The translations under genes were made by a program, and so were the position numbers. 7,557 nt of DNA from Gammaproteobacteria bacterium (GTDB lineage: Bacteria > Pseudomonadota > Gammaproteobacteria > Nitrosococcales > Methylophagaceae), in the NCBI GenBank assembly GCA_002402245.1, contig NVVP01000052.1:1-7557 (forward strand). Reading direction: 5' to 3'. Below are positions 1-6,869 of the stretch, in pieces. Position 1 is the stretch's first letter. Each line of letters starts with the position of its first letter. Below the pieces are notes generated by a model. That model searched no databases. It was not told the DNA's origin and saw only the letters and a list, made by a program, of their open reading frames with translations.

Positions 1-169
1 ATATAGGTATAATTCAAATATTATCATATATATACGTAGTACTTTAATGGACTCAATAAGTGTTAGAATCCATTAGGTTTAAGTCATTCATATTTTAGAG
101 TATATGAGAACCAATATGTGAGCATGGATCCGCTACAATAAAGTAAAATTAATATGTAGTTTGGGATTT
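1..169 (+). promoter_or_regulatory. AT-rich leader upstream of the TonB receptor operon
   Basis: This stretch has no gene that I can support and should contain the promoter and operator of the receptor/sensor operon. A perfect TATAAT lies at 8-13, but its -35 partner would fall outside the window and the leader would be about 150 bases long. A second -10-like TACAAT lies at 134-139 without a recognisable -35 hexamer at 16-18 bases spacing. I see no good match to a Fur box, so iron control is not supported by the sequence. An imperfect dyad at 45-75 is listed separately. The promoter assignment is inference. Confidence 0.35.
45..75. repeat. Imperfect inverted repeat, possible operator
   Basis: Left arm TAATGGACTC (45-54) and right arm GAATCCATTA (66-75) pair at 9 of 10 positions; the one mismatch is C52 against A68. 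They flank an 11-base spacer. The arm centres lie 21 bases apart, about two helical turns, which would suit a dimeric DNA-binding protein. There is no T-run after it, so it does not look like an intrinsic terminator of an upstream gene. It sits about 95-125 bases before the receptor start. Its role as operator is inference. Confidence 0.4.
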
Positions 170-2422
170 ATGAATATAAAAAAACATCGAATAATCACTG
201 TGTTATTACTATTAGTATCACCGAGATTATATGCACAACAACAGATTACACTACCTGAATTAGAAGTGACGGCACAACGCAAAGCAGAGTTATTGCAAGA
301 TGTGCCTATTACGCTGACTACATTTGATGATGCCTCACTAAGCATTACAGGTGCTCAATCTTTAAAAGACCTCGATAATTTTACGCCTGGGCTAGAAGTC
401 ATTAGTATCAATAGCACTCACCCTAAATTTAAAATGAGAGGCATTGGTACGATTGATTTTGGTATTGGTACCGATCCTTCTGTCAGTATCTATCAAGACG
501 ATGTGTATTTGAACCGTAGTGGTGGCACCTTATTACAATTCACCGATATTAAGCGTGTTGAAGTTCTAAAAGGACCGCAGGGCACCTTATTTGGTCGTAA
601 TAGTGCAGCAGGTGTAATCCATATTGTTAGTCAAGAGCCAAAAAATGAACTAGAAGGTTCATTGCGAACACGGCTTGGTAATTATGATAAAAGATTGATT
701 GAAGGCATGTTTAACAGCCCTCTTATTGATGACCGTTTATTTTTACGCGTTAATGCAATTTATAACGACCGTAATGGCGTGATTGATAGCGCCGGGGATG
801 ATGATGCATACTCTGATGAAGAGTATCAAGCTGCACGGATGAGTTTACGTTGGTTAGTTAATAATAAAACAGATATCCAATATACATTTGATATTAATCA
901 GGTCAATCAGCAGGCAGCAGCATCTATTGGTCTTAATTCATCACTAAGTCCCGACCCTGATCGTTTATATGGTGCCGTGGCCAATGATGTGGTTAATGGC
1001 CATGATGATAGACTATTTAGGGGGCATAAACTAAAGCTACAGCACGACCTTTCATTCGCGACCATGACATGGATTTCAGCTTATCAACAATTTAGTAGTT
1101 CTTTGAAAGAAGATGAAGATGGCACGGATAAAATTTATGCTCACCTAGACTCTGAAAATGAGGAGGAAAACCAGTTTTTCTCACAAGAACTTCGCTTTAA
1201 TGGTGAAAATGAACATTTTAACTGGCTAGCTGGTGTTTATTTCTCTTCTGAACATGCGAAACAAGAATTAAAGTTAACGACCTATACCAATTCACTTAAT
1301 GCGATTGCTCAAGGTAGCTTGCCTAACTCACCTAGTGCTAACTTTCCTTTTCCTGATGATCAGTTATGGATGGAGAGCATGCAGAATAAATTGCGGTCAC
1401 AAAGTATGTCAACATTTGCTGACTTAACCTGGTTTGCCACAGAAAAGTTAGACCTTACTTTCGGTCTTCGTTACACTCTAGATAAAAAAGAGTTTAGTTG
1501 GAAAAATAATTCAAATACATTCTCATCTGCAGTTCCTGACCAACTTTTCCAAATACCCTCTTATCCAGTAGCTTATAAAAACAGGTGGATAGATACAGAT
1601 GAGAGTTGGAGTCATATAAGCCCACGAGTCGTGGCTGCCTATCAATTTAATGATGATGTGATGAGTTTTATCTCTTATACGGAAGGTTATAAAGCGGGGG
1701 GATTTAATGCTATGCAGATTTTATCAAGTTTTGATCCTGAAACTGTTGATAGCATTGAGTGGGGCGTTAAATCTACTTGGTTAGATAAACGCCTAAAGCT
1801 TAATATCTCACTATTTCACTATGATTATAATGATAAACAAGATATTAATTTTGAAGTACAAGGCGGTTTAGGTCGTTTTGTAACCCGAACAGGTGATGCC
1901 AAAGGTAAGGGGGCTGAAGTTGAATTGAGTTGGTTGATAAAAGATAACGTTCAATTGGGCTTAAACTATGGCTATTTATCTGCACAGTGGCAAGACCGAA
2001 CGGTTAATTCAGTCAATTATAATACTGGATTAAGTCAGGATATCGACTTGTCTGGTCAAGCATTGCTAACACCAAAACATCACGCTGTAGTAAACCTAGA
2101 CTATGACTACTCACTTCAATCACTAGGTAACCTTCTGATTCACTTAGATCATACCTACAATAGCCGACAACAATTTAATCAAACGTATGCAGATTATTAT
2201 TTTGATTACGAGCATCGAGATAGTGCTTACCACTACACTAATATGAAAGTGACGTGGCAGCCACGAGGTGAAGCATGGCAACTGGCATTGTGGGCCGAAA
2301 ATATGTTTGATAACCGTTATGCTTATTCCATTACTCCGATGACAGCATCAATATTAGGTACGCCTTATATTAATAGCCGTAAACCTCGTTTATTTGGCGT
2401 AGAAATGAAAGTAGACTTTTAA
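170..2422 (+). CDS. TonB-dependent outer-membrane receptor
   Basis: Energised outer-membrane transporter that would take up a ligand (siderophore, sugar, vitamin or other) using TonB-ExbBD. With the ATG at 170 it is 750 residues, normal for the family. Residues 1-22 form a signal peptide ending LYA before QQQ. A TonB-box-like stretch LPELEVTAQ follows at 28-36. The plug spans roughly 44-160, with the conserved block VLKGPQGTLFGRN at 132-144. The rest is a beta-barrel ending in PRLFGVEMKVDF, with the terminal Phe typical of BAM substrates. There is no N-terminal STN signalling domain, so it is not a FecA-type transducer. A TTG at 161 is an in-frame alternative start. ATG 170 is preferred because the signal peptide then begins MNIKKHR; the GGGA at 163-166 is a poor, close ribosome site. 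The sensor gene begins 3 bases downstream. The substrate cannot be read from the sequence. Confidence 0.93.
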   Translation: MNIKKHRIITVLLLLVSPRLYAQQQITLPELEVTAQRKAELLQDVPITLTTFDDASLSITGAQSLKDLDNFTPGLEVISINSTHPKFKMRGIGTIDFGIGTDPSVSIYQDDVYLNRSGGTLLQFTDIKRVEVLKGPQGTLFGRNSAAGVIHIVSQEPKNELEGSLRTRLGNYDKRLIEGMFNSPLIDDRLFLRVNAIYNDRNGVIDSAGDDDAYSDEEYQAARMSLRWLVNNKTDIQYTFDINQVNQQAAASIGLNSSLSPDPDRLYGAVANDVVNGHDDRLFRGHKLKLQHDLSFATMTWISAYQQFSSSLKEDEDGTDKIYAHLDSENEEENQFFSQELRFNGENEHFNWLAGVYFSSEHAKQELKLTTYTNSLNAIAQGSLPNSPSANFPFPDDQLWMESMQNKLRSQSMSTFADLTWFATEKLDLTFGLRYTLDKKEFSWKNNSNTFSSAVPDQLFQIPSYPVAYKNRWIDTDESWSHISPRVVAAYQFNDDVMSFISYTEGYKAGGFNAMQILSSFDPETVDSIEWGVKSTWLDKRLKLNISLFHYDYNDKQDINFEVQGGLGRFVTRTGDAKGKGAEVELSWLIKDNVQLGLNYGYLSAQWQDRTVNSVNYNTGLSQDIDLSGQALLTPKHHAVVNLDYDYSLQSLGNLLIHLDHTYNSRQQFNQTYADYYFDYEHRDSAYHYTNMKVTWQPRGEAWQLALWAENMFDNRYAYSITPMTASILGTPYINSRKPRLFGVEMKVDF

Positions 2423-2425
2423 ACT

Positions 2426-5368
2426 ATGACCTCTCGCTTATTACTCTTATTGTCTTTGTTTTTTGTCACGACGACGACATCGGCAATGATTGATATTCCC
2501 GATGAATTTGAACGAATAAATATTGGTGATAAGTTAAGTATCTATATGCCTGATAAAGAGGGAGAAGTTTCTCTTTCAATGGCGGAGATACTATTTAAAT
2601 CTGATACATTATTTCAGGATAGCCAGACTCGATCATTAAGATTAGAAGGTTCTGATAATGGTTATTGGATAAAAGGAAAGATACCTTCAGGCTATGCTTT
2701 TTCTACTAATTTTATCATTCGCCTTGAAAGCTCTTATTTAGGAGATAATTCATTTTTTATAAAGGATAATGCTAGGAACCAATTTGGTGAAGGAATTATT
2801 CAAAATAAGAAACAACTAAGGGATGCTGTATTAGCCTATAACTTAATTGTCCCACCACAAGGTACAGAGTTTCTTATCTATGTTCATCCAGAAGGAGTGT
2901 CTCACAGTCCTACTCATATTAATGCCTATCTTTATCAGCCATCTCATTACGATAAAAGTAAATCATCAGAACTTGCATTCTTCTTTATATTATTTGGCTT
3001 TATTATTGCCATGCTCGGCTATAATTTAATCCTCTATTTATATGTGGGTTATAAGCCTTATATTTATTATTGTGGTTATTTAGCGTCTTTATTCGTACTT
3101 GATTATGTCGGTGTTGGCATGGGAAATACGGGGAATATTTTACTGTCTCAGTTTATAGCGCTGATACTTTATGGTGCGGCTCCTGGTCTTGCGATCATAT
3201 TTTTACTTCAGTTTGGTCGAAGTATCCTAAACTTATCCGTCCTCTACCCTCGTTCAGATAGATTATTTAAATATTGCCAGTTCCTTTGGCTTCTCTGTAT
3301 TCCTTTTACCTTCATCAGGCAGTGGGAAACGTTTAATCTAGTCTTAATTTATAGTGAGGTATTTAGCTTATTATTGATGGCGGTTATTGCTTATTTTAGT
3401 TATAGACATAAAAAGCAGCCTGCAGCACTTATATTTAGTATTTCTTTTTTATTTTTATTAGTGGGGGCGATTGTTCAACTGAGTATTAGTTTTATTCCTT
3501 ATCAAGCTTGGGGAGAGACTATATCTAATTTGTTTCAATGGGCGGATCGTTATCTATTCCATCTTTTTACTATGATTGAGATGTTATTGCTGTCAGTGGC
3601 ATTATCGACATTTATTCGTCAGTCAGAGCAAGACAAACAATTGGCTCAAAATGAAAAACTAGAGTTAATGCAGAATTCTTTAGTACTCAAAGAACAATAT
3701 TCTAGTCAGTTAGAGGAAGAAGTAGGACTACGAACTAATGAACTCAGTCAGAAAAATAATGAATTAGAAAAGCTACAAATATTAAGAGATCGCTTCTTTA
3801 ACTATATAACTCATGAATTTAGAACACCGTTAACACTGGCTATTGGGCCTTTATCTGAGGTGAGTAGTGGACAGTTTGGTATATTAAGTAAGCCATTAGA
3901 AAATGCAATTAACCTAGCTGAACGAAATGCTAGAAAGATGCTTAACTTAGTTAATTTAATGTTAGATTTAGCTAGGCAGAAAAATACACGCATATCTTTG
4001 TCGATTATAGAAATTGATGTGGTTAGCTCTCTTAACAGCTTGATTGTAGATTGCTCATATACACTAACAGAAAAAAATATCACCCTAACCACGCATAATA
4101 AAACTCATGCTCCTTATTCATTATGGTTCGATAATTACTACTTTGAATCTATATTTACTAATCTACTTGCCAATGCCTGTAAACATACTCCTAGTAACGG
4201 AAAAATAGATATTACCTATATGCTTGATGATGAGTTTGTTCATATTGATATTTTAAACTCTGGCAGTGTTATTCAGCCATTAGAACAACAGTCTATTTTT
4301 GATAATTTTTATAAAGAGCAAGGGGACAAGAGGAGTAATTCGACTAGCTCAGGTATTGGTTTAGCTCTAGTCAAAGAATTTATTGAACTACATTCCGGTG
4401 TTATTTCAGTTACTAGTAATGAGAAATTAGGTACCTTATTTAGTGTTAAATTGAAATTAGGCAAACAGCACCTTGAACTAGAAAGCTGGGTTGAGCATGA
4501 ATTTGATTTTATTACAGAACATAAACCTGACACGACTTATAAAATAATAAAAGATAGCTCTTCGGGCAGCTTGTTAGCTGATTCTAGTCGCGAGCATGAA
4601 GAGCAAGATAAAAGTAAAATATTATTGGTTGATGACAATGAAGAACTACGTAGTTATCTAGCCAAAATATTAACCGAAGAAGGTTATAACGTAATCATGG
4701 CTGAAGATGGCGAACAAGGTTATTTAATGTGCCAGTCTCACCTTCCCGATATTTTAATTTCTGATGTAATCATGCCAAATGTGACTGGGCTTGAACTCAT
4801 TAAACGAGTCCGTTTAAATAGTGATATTAGTCATATCCCTATTATTTTATTAACAGCAGAAAGTGATAAAAATAGTGAGATAGACGGTATTGAAAAGGGC
4901 GCTGATTATTATTTGACCAAACCTTTTGTGCCAAGAGAACTTCGTGTCCTTATTCAGCGAATTTATCAGCAAAGACAATTGTTAAAAGAGAAACTCCAGC
5001 TTGACCACTTGCAACAGCCAACGATTGATACTGCCGCTGAAAAAGAGAATATTAAATCAAAGGCATTAGTATTGATTCATGAGCATATTTCAGACCCTAG
5101 TTTTGGTGTTGAACAGCTGGCTGAATTGCTCCATATGAATCGAAGTACATTGCATAGACAATTAAAAGATGTGGGTGACATCTCTGCTAACAAACTAATT
5201 CTTAATACACGGCTAGGGCTAGCAAAAGAGCTACTACTGACTAATGAGCGTTTAGTTGAGGTGGCTTATGCCGTAGGCTTTAATAGTCAGTCTTATTTTT
5301 CCAAGAAATTTCATGATAAATACAAACAAACACCCAGCGAATGGAAAAAAGAAAGTGCCAATAATTAG
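2426..5368 (+). CDS. 7TMR-DISM hybrid sensor kinase with receiver and AraC-type DNA-binding domain
   Basis: One-protein phosphorelay of 980 residues, expected in the inner membrane. In order: signal peptide 1-20 (ending TSA); periplasmic domain resembling 7TMR-DISMED2, about 25-175, with the YWIKGKI motif; seven hydrophobic segments from about 183 to 397 (DISM 7TM); a charged coiled coil about 397-450. The kinase core follows: H-box HEFRTP with H463, N-box NLLANACKHT with N583, F-box FDNFYK at 625-630, G2 box GIGLAL at 643-648. Its G1 box is changed (N611-S-G613-S-V615 instead of DxGxG). A linker about 676-730 leads to a receiver at 731-848 (acid pair D736/D737, phosphoacceptor D780, K832). 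An AraC/XylS two-helix-turn-helix domain fills about 873-977, with AYAVGFNSQSYFSKKF in the second unit. The start lies 3 bases after the receptor stop with no strong ribosome site, which suggests translational coupling. Likely role: sense a periplasmic ligand and regulate the receptor operon. Ligand and targets are inference. Confidence 0.92.
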   Translation: MTSRLLLLLSLFFVTTTTSAMIDIPDEFERINIGDKLSIYMPDKEGEVSLSMAEILFKSDTLFQDSQTRSLRLEGSDNGYWIKGKIPSGYAFSTNFIIRLESSYLGDNSFFIKDNARNQFGEGIIQNKKQLRDAVLAYNLIVPPQGTEFLIYVHPEGVSHSPTHINAYLYQPSHYDKSKSSELAFFFILFGFIIAMLGYNLILYLYVGYKPYIYYCGYLASLFVLDYVGVGMGNTGNILLSQFIALILYGAAPGLAIIFLLQFGRSILNLSVLYPRSDRLFKYCQFLWLLCIPFTFIRQWETFNLVLIYSEVFSLLLMAVIAYFSYRHKKQPAALIFSISFLFLLVGAIVQLSISFIPYQAWGETISNLFQWADRYLFHLFTMIEMLLLSVALSTFIRQSEQDKQLAQNEKLELMQNSLVLKEQYSSQLEEEVGLRTNELSQKNNELEKLQILRDRFFNYITHEFRTPLTLAIGPLSEVSSGQFGILSKPLENAINLAERNARKMLNLVNLMLDLARQKNTRISLSIIEIDVVSSLNSLIVDCSYTLTEKNITLTTHNKTHAPYSLWFDNYYFESIFTNLLANACKHTPSNGKIDITYMLDDEFVHIDILNSGSVIQPLEQQSIFDNFYKEQGDKRSNSTSSGIGLALVKEFIELHSGVISVTSNEKLGTLFSVKLKLGKQHLELESWVEHEFDFITEHKPDTTYKIIKDSSSGSLLADSSREHEEQDKSKILLVDDNEELRSYLAKILTEEGYNVIMAEDGEQGYLMCQSHLPDILISDVIMPNVTGLELIKRVRLNSDISHIPIILLTAESDKNSEIDGIEKGADYYLTKPFVPRELRVLIQRIYQQRQLLKEKLQLDHLQQPTIDTAAEKENIKSKALVLIHEHISDPSFGVEQLAELLHMNRSTLHRQLKDVGDISANKLILNTRLGLAKELLLTNERLVEVAYAVGFNSQSYFSKKFHDKYKQTPSEWKKESANN

Positions 5369-5456
5369 CTGGTTTTACTGAAAATAGCTGATGTTTACGT
5401 TTACACTAGCTAAAAATACTTAACAAAGCTTAAGCCTACTTTGAAGTGAATTCTTA
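5369..5456. other. Convergent intergenic spacer with short repeats
   Basis: This spacer separates the two convergent operons. TAGCT occurs three times, at 5366-5370, 5385-5389 and 5407-5411, and GTTTAC is tandemly doubled at 5393-5404. The first and last copies belong to a nine-pair inverted repeat, 5365-5373 with 5405-5413, which includes one G-T pair and has a 31-base loop. It overlaps the stop codon of the hybrid sensor. On the plus strand it is followed by A residues rather than T, so it is not a classical terminator for that gene. I see no small ORF here. Confidence 0.4.
5412..5435 (-). terminator. Weak candidate intrinsic terminator of the sensor kinase operon
   Basis: Read on the minus strand, CTTAA (5434-5430) pairs with TTAAG (5423-5419) across a six-base loop. 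The stem can be extended by one G-U pair (5435 with 5418). It is followed by A and then five T residues (5416-5412). The geometry fits a Rho-independent terminator, but the stem is short and has only one G-C pair, so it would be weak. It lies about 22 bases after the kinase stop codon. Confidence 0.25.
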
Positions 5457-6869
5457 TTATAAAGGCAGTGTTACTTCAACTTCTAAGCCGACTTCTTTAC
5501 GATTATGAGCTGTGATGGCACCGCCATGTTTTTGTATTGCTCGCGAGGCTATAGCAAGGCCTAAACCTGAACTATCATTGCTTTTATTATTACAGCGAAA
5601 GAAAGGCGTGAAAATACGATTAAGGTATTGTTCTTCTACACCGGGGCCTTGATCTTTTATGCTAATGACTAATTGCCGTTCTAAATGACTAACATTGATT
5701 TGAATATGACCGTTATGAGGAGAAAACTTAATTGCATTACGAATGATATTTTCAATTGCACGGCGTAGTAATTCTTCGTAGGCTAATATTGTAATTTGAG
5801 GGCATAAATCAAAATCAATAATAATGTTTTTCTCATTGGCTTCATAGCAGGCATCATCTACTAGTTCTTCCATAAACTCAGCAAGATCCAATGATTGTTT
5901 TTGCTGACTATTTTCTGTGGTTTCTACTTGAGATAAAAGTAATAACTCACCAATTAAGTTACTAATACGCTGTATTTCTTGCTCAAGTCTCAGCATCGTT
6001 TCAACACTTTTTTCAGGCTGCTGTTGGGCTATGCCGATTGCCGCTTGCATTCGTGCAAGAGGTGATCGTAGTTCATGAGACACATCATGTAATAGCTGTT
6101 GCTTAGAGCTGATTAAAGTGGCGATATTACTCACCATATCATCAAAGTTGCTGCCTAGCTCAGCTAATTCATCTTTTCGACCTGACATCTCATCACTAAT
6201 TCGAGTTTCTAATTTTCCTTCAGCCACGGCAGAGAAGGCATTACGAAGATTGCGGATAGGTTTCGTGAAATACCATGCAAGTAATCCACTAAAGATTAGG
6301 CTAGCGGTAAGACCTAATAAGGCTAAGGCAAATAAAGAAGGGGGGCCTATTGCTGAGAAAGCGCGGGGGCGAGGAGGTATTCTGTTGCCAGGCCTTGAAT
6401 GGAGAGGCACCATAGTATGGTGTGCAATTTCTTCTGATTGTGGATGGCTGACGTAGGAAGGTGCTACACGTTGCGGCAATACGGCAAAGAGTAAAAAATG
6501 CTGCTTATCAGGTGTGGTTACACTACGAATAGTAGCTTGGTTACCCCTTATTTCATATCGTTTACGGACACGTTTTAATAATGCACTATCGATCGGTCTT
6601 TCAAGTAGGTCATGATTGGTATCATTTATAGCGTAGACCATTGGGCCTGGCGCGTGTTCAAGGTCTTGTAGAAACTGGCGTAAAGCTTCTATTCCTCTAT
6701 GTTCAGCGACTTGGGCTGCAGGCGAGATAAATATCTCAGCATGATGATCTAAATGCTGATTATTATTTAATGATGAATTACGCAGCCAAACACTGCTACC
6801 GACCACGATGGCAATAATAATAAGTGCAGCCCAAAAGGCAAATAGGAACTTCCAGAATAAACGGCCCAT
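5457..6869 (-). CDS. CpxA-like membrane sensor histidine kinase
   Basis: Inner-membrane kinase of 470 residues that would phosphorylate the regulator encoded just before it. TM1 is about 8-28, a periplasmic loop spans 29-177, TM2 is about 178-200, and a HAMP linker covers about 198-255. The DHp helix carries H265 in DVSHELRSPLARM. The ATPase core is complete: N378 in the N-box (ENIIRNAIKFS), G1 box DQGPG at 406-410, F-box FTPFF at 420-424, G2 box GLGLAI at 435-440. The C-terminal part resembles Escherichia coli CpxA from memory, including the ending in LPL. The loop has eleven histidines in 149 residues and a Pro/Arg-rich stretch at 159-169 before TM2. The start overlaps the regulator stop by one base (TAATG), with an AAGG ribosome site six bases upstream. 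CpxA orthology is likely but not proven; an RstB-like or metal-sensing kinase is the alternative. Confidence 0.92.
   Translation of the reverse strand: MGRLFWKFLFAFWAALIIIAIVVGSSVWLRNSSLNNNQHLDHHAEIFISPAAQVAEHRGIEALRQFLQDLEHAPGPMVYAINDTNHDLLERPIDSALLKRVRKRYEIRGNQATIRSVTTPDKQHFLLFAVLPQRVAPSYVSHPQSEEIAHHTMVPLHSRPGNRIPPRPRAFSAIGPPSLFALALLGLTASLIFSGLLAWYFTKPIRNLRNAFSAVAEGKLETRISDEMSGRKDELAELGSNFDDMVSNIATLISSKQQLLHDVSHELRSPLARMQAAIGIAQQQPEKSVETMLRLEQEIQRISNLIGELLLLSQVETTENSQQKQSLDLAEFMEELVDDACYEANEKNIIIDFDLCPQITILAYEELLRRAIENIIRNAIKFSPHNGHIQINVSHLERQLVISIKDQGPGVEEQYLNRIFTPFFRCNNKSNDSSGLGLAIASRAIQKHGGAITAHNRKEVGLEVEVTLPL

Noticed and set aside
17..36. AT-rich stretch resembling a Fur box
   Set aside because: It has only a loose match to the GATAAT/ATTATC pattern and no clear dyad; AT-richness explains it.
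133..345. Minus-strand open frame of 70 codons over the leader and receptor start
   Set aside because: It overlaps the receptor signal peptide and plug start, has no recognisable domain or ribosome site, and the plus-strand gene is certain.
2847..3029. Plus-strand 60-codon frame inside the hybrid sensor
   Set aside because: It lies wholly within the sensor gene in another frame, and its hydrophobic look reflects the underlying membrane-coding sequence.
3811..4533. Two minus-strand frames opposite the kinase core
   Set aside because: Both are shadows of the conserved HisKA/HATPase region, with no independent features.
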